Source of the DNA: Anaerolinea sp.
GTDB lineage: Bacteria; Chloroflexota; Anaerolineae; Anaerolineales; Villigracilaceae
Direction: 5' to 3'
NCBI GenBank assembly: GCA_020719725.1
Contig: DYPU01000018.1
Span: 5,112-39,357 of the forward strand
Length of the DNA: 34,246 nucleotides
Both the position numbers and the translations under genes were made by a program. This document shows positions 16,738 to 25,183 of the stretch, piece after piece. The notes under the pieces are model-generated. The model saw nothing but the letters and a program-made list of their open reading frames with translations. It was not told where the DNA came from and did not search any database. Positions within the stretch are counted from its first letter, which is position 1; each line of letters starts with the position of its first letter.

Positions 16738-18216
16738 ATGGAAAATATGGAAAAAATTCTAAATTACATTAACGGCGAATGGCTGGAACCGCAGGTTGCG
16801 GACTATGTGGACGTGATTAACCCGGCGACAGGGGCCGTCATCGCCCGGACGCCCCTTAGCCCGGCTTCTGTTATCGAAGCGGCAGCCCAGGCGGCGGCGC
16901 AGGCTTTCCCGGCTTGGCGGCGTGTTCCGGCCCAAGATCGGGTGCAATATCTCTTTAAATTGCGCGATCTACTGAAGGCTAATCTCGATGAAGTTTCGCG
17001 CGCCATCACTAATGAATCGGGTAAAACTTTTGAAGAAGCCAAAGCCGAGATGGTGCGCGCCATTGAAAATGTGGAAGTGGCCTGTGGGATACCGATGCTG
17101 ATGAAAGGCGAGATTGCTGAAGACATCGCCCCTGGTATCGATGAAATTATGCTGCGTCAGCCGTTGGGGGTGGTCGCGACGATTGCGCCGTTCAACTTCC
17201 CTGGCATGATTCCGTTTTGGTATTTGCCCTATGCCCTGGCAACCGGCAACACCTACTTGTTGAAGCCTTCTGAAAAGGTGCCGGTGACGATGCAAGTCAT
17301 CTTCCGGCTGATTGAGCAGGTCGGCTTCCCTAAGGGTGTGGTCAATATGGTGAACGGTTCCAAACAAGCCGTGGATGCGATTCTCGATCATCCAGCCATT
17401 CGCGCCATCACTTTTGTTGGCTCGACCACGGTGGCGCGTTATATTTACAGCCGCGCGGCGGCCAATGGGAAACGAGTTCAGGCTCAAGGTGGGGCCAAGA
17501 ATCCGGTCATCATCCTGCCAGATGCGGATATGGAGATGGCCGTCAAGATTACTGCCGATTCGGCCTTTGGCTGTGCCGGGCAGCGCTGTCTGGCAACTTC
17601 GCTGGCGATTACGGTGGGTGAGGCTCGCAATGAGTTCTGCGAAGGGATCTGTGATGCGGCTTCTGGCCGCACTGTGGGATATGGACTTGACCTCGGAACC
17701 CAGATGGGAGCGGTTATTAATGCAGCCAGTAAAACGCGCATCGAGCAGTTGATCGGTTTGGGGGCTTCGGAGGGGGCTGGTTTGCCGGTGGATGGGCGTG
17801 GGACGCTGGTAAAAGGCTACGAAAACGGATTCTTTGTCCGCCCCACCATTTTGACAGATGTGCAGCCCGGCAGCGAAATCTGGAAAACCGAGATTTTTGG
17901 CCCGGTTTTGAGCCTGATGCATGTTAATACTATCGACGATGCCATTGCGTTGGCGAACAGCCATGTTTATGGTAATCAGGCCAGCTTGTTTACTTCCAGC
18001 GGGTCAGCGGCACGTAAGTTTCGCTATGAAGTGGAGGCTGGGAACGTGGGCATCAATATTGGCGTGGCTGCGCCGATGGCGTTTTTTCCATTTAGCGGCT
18101 GGAAGGATTCCTTCTTTGGTGATCTGCATGGTCAAGCTATGGATGCAGTGGATTTCTTTACTCAGAAAAAAGTGGTTGTGGAGCGCTGGCCGAAGGAGTG
18201 GACGCGGAAATTCTAG
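16738..18216 (+). CDS. mmsA: CoA-acylating methylmalonate/malonate-semialdehyde dehydrogenase
   Basis: 492 aa, the usual size. Typical of this ALDH branch: [79 protein letters not shown], and the catalytic Cys284 in [10 protein letters not shown] without the Glu268-type general base of ordinary ALDHs. [10 protein letters not shown] and SSGSAARKF complete the pattern. It converts malonate semialdehyde to acetyl-CoA, or methylmalonate semialdehyde to propionyl-CoA, with release of CO2 and NADH. The start may instead be the Met at 16747. A weak hairpin (GGCACGG/CCGTGCC, 16682-16729) lies just upstream. Its place after AT2 makes beta-alanine or beta-aminoisobutyrate oxidation a natural pathway. 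Confidence 0.95.
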   Translation: MENMEKILNYINGEWLEPQVADYVDVINPATGAVIARTPLSPASVIEAAAQAAAQAFPAWRRVPAQDRVQYLFKLRDLLKANLDEVSRAITNESGKTFEEAKAEMVRAIENVEVACGIPMLMKGEIAEDIAPGIDEIMLRQPLGVVATIAPFNFPGMIPFWYLPYALATGNTYLLKPSEKVPVTMQVIFRLIEQVGFPKGVVNMVNGSKQAVDAILDHPAIRAITFVGSTTVARYIYSRAAANGKRVQAQGGAKNPVIILPDADMEMAVKITADSAFGCAGQRCLATSLAITVGEARNEFCEGICDAASGRTVGYGLDLGTQMGAVINAASKTRIEQLIGLGASEGAGLPVDGRGTLVKGYENGFFVRPTILTDVQPGSEIWKTEIFGPVLSLMHVNTIDDAIALANSHVYGNQASLFTSSGSAARKFRYEVEAGNVGINIGVAAPMAFFPFSGWKDSFFGDLHGQAMDAVDFFTQKKVVVERWPKEWTRKF

Positions 18217-18224
18217 GTTTTTTT

Positions 18225-18251
18225 ATTGGGGCGTGATCTGCACGCCCCAAT
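18225..18251 (+). other. Intra-operon hairpin before the SSS transporter
   Basis: ATTGGGGCGTG / CACGCCCCAAT, 11-bp perfect stem, loop ATCTG. It follows the mmsA stop by 8 bp and ends 50 bp before the next ATG. No T-run on its 3' side. Confidence 0.75.
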
Positions 18252-18301
18252 GTTAATTTACCCGCCTGAGGGGCGGGGACATTCACCCAAGGAGAAGTGA
18301 A

Positions 18302-19936
18302 ATGGATCTTTCAGGCTATGAATATGTTTGGCTGATCGTGATTTTCATCGTGGGTTTCTTCGCCGTCCGTATGGGCGTCGGGATTTGGGCTTCGCGCAAA
18401 GTCTCGAACGCTGCGGATTACATTGTGGCCGGGCGCAGCCTGCCGATTTATATGATCGGCGCGTCGGTGATGGCGACCTGGTTCGCCGCTGAAACGTTGA
18501 TGGGGGCTTCCTCCACTGGCTTTCAGTATGGGTTTCAGGGTGTGATTTTTGACCCGTTTGGAGCGGCGGCCTGCCTGTTCCTTTCGGGCTTCTTTTTCAC
18601 CCGCCTGATGCGCCGAGCGCGTTACCTGACGGTGGTGGACTTCTTTGAACACCGCTACGGGAAGGGCATGACCATTTTGGCCTCCATTGCCCAACTGATG
18701 ACCTACTTCGTTTGGACCGGCGCGCAGATGGTGGCGGCTGGCACGATTGTGAATGCGCTCTTCCCGAGTGTGCCGCTGGAAGTGGGGATGATTTTGGTGG
18801 CGGTCTGGGTTTCCGGGTACACCATGCTGGGTGGCATGTTGGCCGATACCTTGCTCGATTTCATCCAGATGTTTTTCACAGCGGGTGGCATGGCGCTGAT
18901 TTTTGGTTATGTCCTCTACCAGGTTGGCGGCCTGGATGGTTTGCTGAGCATTTCATCCACGATGTATAACCCCAAGCCCTTTACGCTGCTGCCGGATATG
19001 GGCGGTGAAGCAGGTTATTTGGGTTACTTCGGCTCGATGGGCTGGATGTACTGGATCGCGGCCTGGCTTTCCGTTGGTTTGGGTTCGGTGCCGACCCAGG
19101 ATTTGTTCCAGCGCTCGATGTCGGCCCGCAACGAATCCACTGCGGTTTGGGGAACGTACCTGGCCGGGGTTTTGTACCTGGTCTTTGGGATCATGTCGCC
19201 CCTGGTTGGGATCATGATGTTCAAGCTCAATCCGGCTTTTGCCAACCCGGATGGCGTTCTCGTGGGCGCGGCTTTGCTCTACGTCCCGCCGGTGTTGACC
19301 GCCATCTTCATGGCGGCGCTGGCCTCGGCGTTGATGAGCACCGCGGATAGCTCTCTGCTCGCGGGAGCCTCGGTCGTCACCCAAAACCTGTTCCCGCTCT
19401 TTGGGAAGAAACTCGACCCCAAAGACGAGGTCAAGTGGACCCGGATCATGGTCGGGATTAACGGCTTCATCGGGATCGTCATTGCCGTTTCAGCCTCCGT
19501 CATCTACGAGTTGGGTGTAGTCGCCTGGACGCTGCTGCTGGTTGGTCTCTTTGTCCCCTTTGCGTTTGGGATGTATTGGAAGAAAGCCAACCAATCTGGC
19601 GGCATGGCCGCTTTCCTGGGCGGTTTTGCCACCTGGGGGCTGCTGACCTGGGTGGCCTACAGCTTTGGGATGGGCGGTGACTCAACGATGGTGGTCTGCG
19701 CCGGTGATTTTGACTGCGCCTTCTGGGATGCGGTCTATATTGCCTCGCTGCCGGCTTTCCTGGCCTCGATGGCCTTTATGGTGGTGGTTTCGCTGGCTAC
19801 TCAAAAAGCGGATGCGCCCAAGCCGATTACGGATGTGGATGGGAATCTGATGGATACCAATCCGTTCCACTTCCTTGGGATTATGCCGATCAAAGATGCG
19901 CTGCGCAAACTGCGCCCTGAAGAATACGATAAGTAA
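18302..19936 (+). CDS. Sodium:solute symporter (SSS family)
   Basis: 544 aa with about thirteen hydrophobic segments. SSS traits: an N-terminal out-facing helix, NAADYIVAGRSLPIYMIGAS, ATWFAAETLMGASSTGFQYG, VVDFFEHRYGKG, MLGGMLADTLLDFIQM and a conserved STADSSLLAGASVVTQN around helix 9. The STADSSLL residues are the Na2-site serines/threonine known in LeuT-fold SSS carriers. Substrates of this family include proline, pantothenate, sugars, acetate and choline; the context suggests an omega-amino acid or amine. The loop VVCAGDFDCAF near residue 465 has two Cys. Ribosome site AAGGAG. It sits between mmsA and the putrescine-type aminotransferase. Confidence 0.92.
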   Translation: MDLSGYEYVWLIVIFIVGFFAVRMGVGIWASRKVSNAADYIVAGRSLPIYMIGASVMATWFAAETLMGASSTGFQYGFQGVIFDPFGAAACLFLSGFFFTRLMRRARYLTVVDFFEHRYGKGMTILASIAQLMTYFVWTGAQMVAAGTIVNALFPSVPLEVGMILVAVWVSGYTMLGGMLADTLLDFIQMFFTAGGMALIFGYVLYQVGGLDGLLSISSTMYNPKPFTLLPDMGGEAGYLGYFGSMGWMYWIAAWLSVGLGSVPTQDLFQRSMSARNESTAVWGTYLAGVLYLVFGIMSPLVGIMMFKLNPAFANPDGVLVGAALLYVPPVLTAIFMAALASALMSTADSSLLAGASVVTQNLFPLFGKKLDPKDEVKWTRIMVGINGFIGIVIAVSASVIYELGVVAWTLLLVGLFVPFAFGMYWKKANQSGGMAAFLGGFATWGLLTWVAYSFGMGGDSTMVVCAGDFDCAFWDAVYIASLPAFLASMAFMVVVSLATQKADAPKPITDVDGNLMDTNPFHFLGIMPIKDALRKLRPEEYDK

Positions 19937-19967
19937 TGCGTTTTGGTTTATCATTTTTTATTCGTCT

Positions 19968-20010
19968 GGTTGACGAGTTTTCCGCAGGGAGGTTGGAACA
20001 CTCGTCAACC
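19968..20010 (+). other. Intra-operon hairpin before AT3
   Basis: GGTTGACGAGT / ACTCGTCAACC, 11-bp perfect stem enclosing 21 nt, 29 bp before the AT3 start. The stem overlaps a 32-residue in-frame extension of AT3, one reason for preferring the later start. Confidence 0.75.
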
Positions 20011-20038
20011 GAACAACTTAACACCCAAGGAGAACAAC

Positions 20039-21400
20039 ATGCCTCAAAACCTGAATGCTGCCCAAGAATATGCCGCCAAGTGGCTGGAAATTATCAAGAA
20101 ACCGGAACAGCCGCCCGAAGAGCTAGGCAAGTGGATTATCGAAGAGTCGATGCACAACTTTGCGGAACATTTCAACAAAGGCTGGCTCGATTATCGCAAA
20201 TCGGTCACTCAGGCCGGGCAATGGGCCGCTACCGAATGGACCGGGCACGGCGCGACCTTCGAAGATGTTCTCGGACGCAAATATATCGACTTCTTAGGCG
20301 GATTCGGTATGATGGACTTGGGCTGGAGCCACCCAGAAGTTGTCGCGGCGGTACAGGCACAATTGTTACGAACACCGATGCCCAGCCAGGAACTGATCGA
20401 TCCGTTGCGCGGGGTGCTCGCCAAGCTGTTGGCGGATATTTCGCCCGGCGATCTTAAATACGCCTGGTTTGCTGCCAGCGGCACCGAATCGATTGAAGCC
20501 GCCATCAAGCTCGCCAAGGTTTATACCCAAAAGCCAGCCTTCATTGTGGCGGTCAAGGCCTTTCACGGCAAAACGATGGGCGCGCTCTCGATGATGGGCA
20601 AAGCCGATTATCGCGTTCCGCCGGGTGTTTTGTATGGCGGCCCAGTCTACCACGTCCCATTTGGCGATGCGGCTGCGGTGGAGCAGCAGCTCGAAATCTG
20701 CGAGAAAATCGGCGTTGGGGTGGCCGGGGTGCTGATGGAGCCGATTCAGGGTGAGGCGGGCGGTATCGTTCCGCCAGATGATTTCTGGCCGCGCATCCGC
20801 GAGGCGACGAAGAAACATGGGACGCTGCTGATTGCGGATGAAGTCCAGACCGGCCTGGGCCGCACCGGCAAACTCTGGGGTGTCGATCACTGGAACGTCG
20901 TTCCGGATATTATCGCCGTGGCCAAATCCCTGGGCGGCGGCGTCATGCCGATTTGCGCCGTCATCACCACCGAGGAGATTTTCCAGTCTTTCATGTATCC
21001 GAATCCGTTCCTGCAAACCACCACCACTGGTGGCGGCGCGCTGGCCTGTTCGGCGGCGATTGCAGCGATTAACGTCACCGTGCGCGACCGGCTCTGGGAA
21101 GTGGCCGAGGAGAAGGGCAATTACATTTTGGCAAAAGTACAGGCCCTGGCTGAAAAATATCCGCAAATTTACAAAGGCGTAACCGGTAAAGGCTTGCTGA
21201 TCGGACAGCACTTCCAGACCCCCGAATTGGGCGGGGCGGTAGCGGCGGCCCTGTTCAAGCGCGGTGTATTGGTCGCTGGCACACTGACCAGCGCCCAGAC
21301 CATCCGCATCGAACCGCCATTGGTAATTACTTACGATGAAATTAATCAGGGATTGGCCGCGCTGCAAGAAGCGCTGGCCGATGTGGCCCAAGAAATGTAA
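20039..21400 (+). CDS. Putrescine aminotransferase-like class-III enzyme (AT3)
   Basis: 453 aa from MPQNLNAAQ, preceded by AAGGAG. It is strongly similar in layout to E. coli PatA/YgjG: FNKGWLDYRKSVTQAG, FLGGFGMMDLGWSHPEVV, SQELIDPLRGVLAKLLA, FHGKTMGALS, ADEVQTGLGRTGK, IIAVAKSLGGGVMP (Lys296), NPFLQTTTTGGGALACSAA, and VLVAGTLTSAQTIRIEPPL. PatA converts putrescine with 2-oxoglutarate to 4-aminobutanal, which cyclises to pyrroline; the family also handles cadaverine and other diamines. The match to specific PatA phrases is better than for the other four aminotransferases here. A longer open frame (from 19943) is rejected because it lies in the hairpin region. Confidence 0.9.
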   Translation: MPQNLNAAQEYAAKWLEIIKKPEQPPEELGKWIIEESMHNFAEHFNKGWLDYRKSVTQAGQWAATEWTGHGATFEDVLGRKYIDFLGGFGMMDLGWSHPEVVAAVQAQLLRTPMPSQELIDPLRGVLAKLLADISPGDLKYAWFAASGTESIEAAIKLAKVYTQKPAFIVAVKAFHGKTMGALSMMGKADYRVPPGVLYGGPVYHVPFGDAAAVEQQLEICEKIGVGVAGVLMEPIQGEAGGIVPPDDFWPRIREATKKHGTLLIADEVQTGLGRTGKLWGVDHWNVVPDIIAVAKSLGGGVMPICAVITTEEIFQSFMYPNPFLQTTTTGGGALACSAAIAAINVTVRDRLWEVAEEKGNYILAKVQALAEKYPQIYKGVTGKGLLIGQHFQTPELGGAVAAALFKRGVLVAGTLTSAQTIRIEPPLVITYDEINQGLAALQEALADVAQEM

Positions 21401-21420
21401 TCGGGCCTGATCCGTAAAGC

Positions 21421-21475
21421 AATGCCCGAAGCGCGTTTTTTGCCCAATTTGCGCTTTGGGCATTTTTCTTTTTTT
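21421..21475 (+). terminator. Rho-independent terminator ending module 1
   Basis: AATGCCCGAAGCGC / GCGCTTTGGGCATT, 14 bp with one G-U pair, loop of 16 nt, followed by TTT-C-TTTTTTT. It lies 20 bp after the AT3 stop and before the lrp-2 promoter, so the two modules are separate transcripts. Confidence 0.88.
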
Positions 21476-21545
21476 GATTTAAAAAATCAAATAATTGCAT
21501 AATCGTCAATAATAAGTTGACTTTTATGCAAAAAAGGAGTAATAT
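21474..21545 (+). promoter_or_regulatory. lrp-2 promoter with a 37-bp dyad operator
   Basis: TTGATT (21474-21479), 18 bp, CATAAT (21498-21503) is a likely sigma70 promoter giving a leader of about 40 nt. A symmetric dyad, TTGCATAA-N2-GTCAA-N7-TTGAC-N2-TTATGCAA (21495-21531, centre 21513), covers the -10 box and the start site. This is a good candidate for Lrp self-repression. A second possible promoter, TTGACT-N17-TAATAT (21517-21545), would make a leaderless mRNA starting near the ATG. Confidence 0.65.
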
Positions 21546-21551
21546 TGCTTT

Positions 21552-22019
21552 ATGGAAAACCTAATCGGTAGTCGCGCTGTGGAAGGCTTGGATGAAATTG
21601 ACCGCTTTGTAATTGAGTCCTTGCGTCAGGATGGGCGGATGCCATTTGCCCAAATTGCCCATCAGCTGAATGTTTCGCCGGGCATGATTCGGATGCGCTA
21701 CAACCGCTTGGTCGAGATGGGTTTTTTGCATGTAGTGGCTGTTTCCAATCCGTTGCGCATGGGGCTTAATACGATGGCGATGATTGGGGTACGCGTGCAG
21801 GGCAGCCGATTATTGGAAGTAGCTGAAAAAATTGCCGCGTTGGACGAAGTGGTTTACCTTGTCGTTTCTTCTGGCTCTTACGACATCATGGTCGAAGTAT
21901 TTTGCCGAGACCGCGATCATTTGCTGAAGTTTTTAACGGAAAGCCTGTATAAGGTGGAAGGTATCCGCGAAACAAACTCCTTTGTTTATCTAAAAATCAT
22001 CAAAGAAATTTATTTTTAA
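21552..22019 (+). CDS. Lrp/AsnC-family transcriptional regulator, module 2
   Basis: 155 aa. HTH: LDEIDRFVIESLRQDGRMPF, then AHQLNVSPGMIRMRYNRLVEMG (about residues 13-60). RAM domain: MAMIGVRVQGSRLLEVAEKI and VVYLVVSSGSYDIMVEVFCR-D (about 75-150), the SYDI phrase being typical of the Lrp effector pocket. It heads the second module and has its own dyad operator. The strong ribosome site AAGGAG is 12 bp before the ATG. An amino acid or amine effector is likely; the sequence does not say which. Confidence 0.9.
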   Translation: MENLIGSRAVEGLDEIDRFVIESLRQDGRMPFAQIAHQLNVSPGMIRMRYNRLVEMGFLHVVAVSNPLRMGLNTMAMIGVRVQGSRLLEVAEKIAALDEVVYLVVSSGSYDIMVEVFCRDRDHLLKFLTESLYKVEGIRETNSFVYLKIIKEIYF

Positions 22020-22093
22020 ACCAGATATTTTGTAAATTTTCTGCACTGCAACCTTATTTGTAGCTGGGGCAGAGTTTCCTTAAAAGTGATTAT

Positions 22094-22115
22094 CGTTTTA
22101 CCTGAGTGTAAAACG
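22094..22115 (+). promoter_or_regulatory. Dyad before the saccharopine-dehydrogenase-like gene
   Basis: CGTTTTAC-N6-GTAAAACG, perfect 8-bp arms, 37 bp before the ATG at 22153, in a 133-bp gap. It could be a regulator site or a small hairpin. The gap shows no clear promoter or T-run. Confidence 0.5.
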
Positions 22116-22152
22116 TCTGAGCCTGCAATCTAAATCACAAGGAGAAAATTTT

Positions 22153-23370
22153 ATGAAAGTATTGCTGGTTGGTGTTGGTGGTGTGGGAGAGGCAATCGCC
22201 GCTATTGCAAAAGAACGTGCCTGGGTGGAGCAGATTGTTCTCGCAGACTACAATGTCGAACGCGCCGAAGAAGTTGCCGTTAAACTCGGCGACCCCAAAC
22301 GTTTTCCTGTTGAGTTCATTGACGCCTCAAAACAGGAAATGATCGAGGCGCTTGCCCAAAAATACGGAGTTGACCTGATTATGAATGCGGTTGACCCTGT
22401 TTTTAATAAGCAAATTTTTGATGCAGCCTATAATGCGGGGGTTACTTACATGGATATGGCGATGACTCTCTCAGAGCCGCATCCTGAAAAGCCATTTGAA
22501 CTACCCGGAATCAAGCTGGGTGACTACCAATTTGAAAAAGCCAAAGCCTGGGAAGAAAAAGGATTGCTGGCAGTGGTGGGAATTGGCGTTGAGCCAGGCA
22601 TGGCCGATATTTTTGCGCGCTACGCCCAGGATCATCTTTTTGACGAAATCGACGAAGTAGGCGTTCGGGATGGCGCAAATATCGAAATTGCTGGCTATGA
22701 ATTTGCTCCTAATTTTTCAATTTGGACCACCATCGAAGAGTGTCTTAACCCGCCGGTGATTTGGGAAGAAGGCAAAGGCTGGTTCACCACCGCGCCCTTC
22801 TCTGAACCAGAAATTTTTGATTTTCCCGAAATTGGCCCAGTGGAAGTTGTCAACGTGGAACACGAAGAAGTTTTGCTGGTGCCGCGCTGGGTCAAAACCA
22901 AACGCGCCACTTTTAAATATGGCCTGGGCGACCAATTTATTGGGGTGCTGAAAACCTTGCACATGCTGGGGCTGGATAACAAAGAGAAAATCAACGTCAA
23001 AGGGGTGCAAGTTGCCCCGCGTGATGTGGTCGCCGCCTGCTTGCCTGATCCCGCTCATTTGGGAGACAATATGAGCGGAAAAACCTGCGCTGGAACCTGG
23101 GTGAAGGGCACAAAAGACGGTCAGCCGCGCGAAGTCTACCTTTACCAGGTGGCCGATAATGCCGCCTGCATGAAGCGTTGGGGCTGTCAGGCGGTAGTTG
23201 CGCAAACTGCTTTTAGCGCCGTTATTGCCATGGATTTGCTCAAAAACGGTCAATGGCAGGGCGTAGGCGTACTTGGCCCCGAAGCTTTCCCGCCAGACCC
23301 ATTTATGGAAAGAATGGCAGATTATGATTTCCCCTACGGCATCAAAGAAATGACTCCAAAGACGGCCTAA
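22153..23370 (+). CDS. Saccharopine/lysine-dehydrogenase-like NAD(P) oxidoreductase
   Basis: 405 aa. The N-terminal Rossmann fold starts at the first residue (VLLVGVGGVGEAIAAIA) with LADYN after strand 2, an NAD-type acidic position. The next signature VVGIGVEPGMADIFARYA and the C-terminal substrate domain (QVAPRDVV, YLYQVADN, QAVVAQTAFSA) follow the Sacchrp_dh_NADP family outline, shared by saccharopine dehydrogenase, L-lysine 6-dehydrogenase and carboxynorspermidine dehydrogenase. The GVEPGM motif and size are closest to the lysine 6-dehydrogenase type. It may deaminate a diamino acid or reduce an imine formed from an aminoaldehyde; the reaction is not certain. Ribosome site AAGGAG. Confidence 0.75.
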   Translation: MKVLLVGVGGVGEAIAAIAKERAWVEQIVLADYNVERAEEVAVKLGDPKRFPVEFIDASKQEMIEALAQKYGVDLIMNAVDPVFNKQIFDAAYNAGVTYMDMAMTLSEPHPEKPFELPGIKLGDYQFEKAKAWEEKGLLAVVGIGVEPGMADIFARYAQDHLFDEIDEVGVRDGANIEIAGYEFAPNFSIWTTIEECLNPPVIWEEGKGWFTTAPFSEPEIFDFPEIGPVEVVNVEHEEVLLVPRWVKTKRATFKYGLGDQFIGVLKTLHMLGLDNKEKINVKGVQVAPRDVVAACLPDPAHLGDNMSGKTCAGTWVKGTKDGQPREVYLYQVADNAACMKRWGCQAVVAQTAFSAVIAMDLLKNGQWQGVGVLGPEAFPPDPFMERMADYDFPYGIKEMTPKTA

Positions 23371-23388
23371 AAAAAAACTGTAAAAGTT

Positions 23389-23420
23389 GGGCGAATGAGC
23401 GAATTTTTACTCATTCGCCC
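23389..23420 (+). other. Intra-operon hairpin before the APC permease
   Basis: GGGCGAATGAG / CTCATTCGCCC, 11-bp perfect stem with a 10-nt loop, 18 bp after the preceding stop. The ribosome site GGAGGAG follows 26 bp later. No T-run. Confidence 0.75.
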
Positions 23421-23460
23421 TTATACTTTATAGTATCCAAATCCAAGGAGGAGAAGTGCT

Positions 23461-25059
23461 ATGGCAGAAAAGAATGACAAGACTGGTGCATCCATTCAAC
23501 AGGAGACCCAAAAGCTGAAGCGCGCCCTGACGCTGTTTCCGCTTTCCGGTCTCATCTATTTTACGGTTTGTGGTGGTTCATTTGGCATCGAACCACTCAT
23601 CGGCTACGCCGGGCCTGGCCTGGCCTTGTTCCTGATCGCTCTGACCCCGATTATTTTTAGCTTGCCCAATCTGCTGATTGTGCAGGAGCTTCAGACGATG
23701 ATGCCGGCCCAGGGTGGCTATTATCACTGGATTAAACGCGCTTTTGGCCCATTTGCCGGATTTTTGGCAGGCTGGAACAACTGGGTTGTCTCCTGGTTAG
23801 ACGTGTCGATCTACCCGGTTTTTGCTGCCCTTTATCTCAGTGCTTTTATCCCGGCCCTGGACAATGGCGCGACCATCTTTGGTATTGCGGTATCTGCCGG
23901 TTTTCTACAATGGCTGGTAGCGGTGGTGATGATTTGGTTTGTCGCCTGGCTGCAAATTCGCGGTTCGCGCGTCACCGGGTTGTTTACCAACTCGTTGGGT
24001 GTGCTGATGATTATCCCGTTGGGGCTTTTGGCTATTCTTGGCTTTTATGCCTGGTTCAAATCAGGCGTAACGCCGCAATTGCCATTTTTACCAGGGGGCG
24101 AAACAATCAATTTTGATTCTCTAACGGCAGCTTTTAGTACCGGCCTGTTTGTGGTCATGTGGAATTATATGGGCTGGGAATTGCCCTCTGCGGCAGGCGA
24201 CGAAGTGGTTGAACCGCGCAAAACGTACCCGCGCGCGATGGTGATTGTGCTGGTCTTGTCAATCTTGACCTATTCTTTGCCTGTAGTGGGCGCTTTGTAT
24301 GGCGGGGCCGGGGAGGACGGTCGCTATGCAATATGGGGCATTGAAGCCAGTGACGAGGAAGCGGGCATCGCTCCAGACGTGGAAGCCTATGGCGTCAGCT
24401 CCGAACAGATTGATAGTTGGGGCGTCTCTTCGGCTACAGATGTAACCGGCTGGGAATTCCCGCAAATTGGACAGATTGTGGCAGCCAAGATCACCGGTGA
24501 CCCAAATTCGGCCTTGGGCGTTTTTATGGTAACAATTTTAACCATTTCGGCGGTGCTTTCGATGACCGGTTTGTTCATCGGCAACAGCCTGGGTGGCAGC
24601 CGTGTGCCGTTTGCCCTGGCTGAAGACGGCATGTTCCCGCGCTGGATGGTCAAAGTTCACCCGAAGCATGGTTCGCCGTATGTTGCCATTTTGGTGGTGA
24701 GTGTGATTTACACCATCTTTGCCACCAATGCCTTTGAGTTTTTGGTGGTGGCAGATGTCTTCTTGCAGTTATTGGTCGTACTGGCTGAAATTGCGGCGCT
24801 ATGGATGTTGCGGCGCACCGAGCCAAACCGACCATGCACCCGCGTTCCAGGCGGAATGGTCGGTTTGATTGTGGCTTCGGTTAGCCTGGCAGGAATCATT
24901 TTGATCGCCTTCTACAGCCAGATTGTTGAAGCGGGCTGGGGTTCCATTGGAGTCGCGCTGGCGTTGATGTCGGTTGGGGCAGCGTTGTACTATCCTTTCC
25001 GAAAGTACTTGAAACCTGGCGTGCCAGACGTTGATCCGTTCGAAGCCAGCCCAGAGTAG
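23461..25059 (+). CDS. APC-superfamily amino acid/amine permease
   Basis: 532 aa with about twelve hydrophobic segments. The first helix has the APC signature GLIYFTVCGGSFGIEPLIG, helix 3 has LPNLLIVQELQTMMPAQGGYYHWIKRAFGPFAGF (cut here), helix 6 MWNYMGWELPSAAGDEV. These residues form the unwound substrate site in APC carriers. Between helices 7 and 8 there is a loop of about 65 residues (280-345) that is acidic (GEDGRYAIWGIEASDEEAG) and unusual. Such carriers import amino acids or polyamines; cargo is not known. A terminator follows the stop, so the aldehyde oxidoreductase beyond may be read partly from another promoter or by readthrough. Confidence 0.88.
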   Translation: MAEKNDKTGASIQQETQKLKRALTLFPLSGLIYFTVCGGSFGIEPLIGYAGPGLALFLIALTPIIFSLPNLLIVQELQTMMPAQGGYYHWIKRAFGPFAGFLAGWNNWVVSWLDVSIYPVFAALYLSAFIPALDNGATIFGIAVSAGFLQWLVAVVMIWFVAWLQIRGSRVTGLFTNSLGVLMIIPLGLLAILGFYAWFKSGVTPQLPFLPGGETINFDSLTAAFSTGLFVVMWNYMGWELPSAAGDEVVEPRKTYPRAMVIVLVLSILTYSLPVVGALYGGAGEDGRYAIWGIEASDEEAGIAPDVEAYGVSSEQIDSWGVSSATDVTGWEFPQIGQIVAAKITGDPNSALGVFMVTILTISAVLSMTGLFIGNSLGGSRVPFALAEDGMFPRWMVKVHPKHGSPYVAILVVSVIYTIFATNAFEFLVVADVFLQLLVVLAEIAALWMLRRTEPNRPCTRVPGGMVGLIVASVSLAGIILIAFYSQIVEAGWGSIGVALALMSVGAALYYPFRKYLKPGVPDVDPFEASPE

Positions 25060-25074
25060 GCTGCGTTTGCCTTT

Positions 25075-25114
25075 GTGTCCTTTTCTTGACGAGACGAGAA
25101 AGGGACACTTTTTT
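25075..25114 (+). terminator. Intrinsic terminator after the APC permease
   Basis: GTGTCCTTTTCT / AGAAAGGGACAC (one G-U pair), loop TGACGAGACG, then six T. It lies within module 2, before the AOR gene. A 10-bp palindrome ACAGTACTGT (25117-25126) follows at once. No clear promoter was found between it and the AOR start, so partial readthrough is possible. Confidence 0.8.
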
Positions 25115-25183
25115 GGACAGTACTGTAGAAAATTGTTTTTTTGTCTTCTTAACCTTAGCACGGTTGAGGCAGGAGCATCAATT

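Noticed and set aside
16969..17964. Minus-strand open frame (331 codons) inside mmsA
   Set aside because: Antisense shadow of a clear semialdehyde dehydrogenase gene; His/Arg-rich composition without any motif.
19943..20038. N-terminal extension of AT3
   Set aside because: It crosses an 11-bp hairpin, lacks a ribosome site, and AAGGAG lies before the Met at 20039.
20366..21463. Long minus-strand open frame (365 codons) over AT3
   Set aside because: The plus strand codes an unmistakable putrescine-type aminotransferase; the minus frame has no family motif, no ribosome site and a codon pattern typical of an antisense shadow.
25031..25183. N-terminal extension of the AOR gene
   Set aside because: It overlaps the end of the APC gene and the terminator; the family start MPYGYNGKIL is at 25184 with AGGAG.
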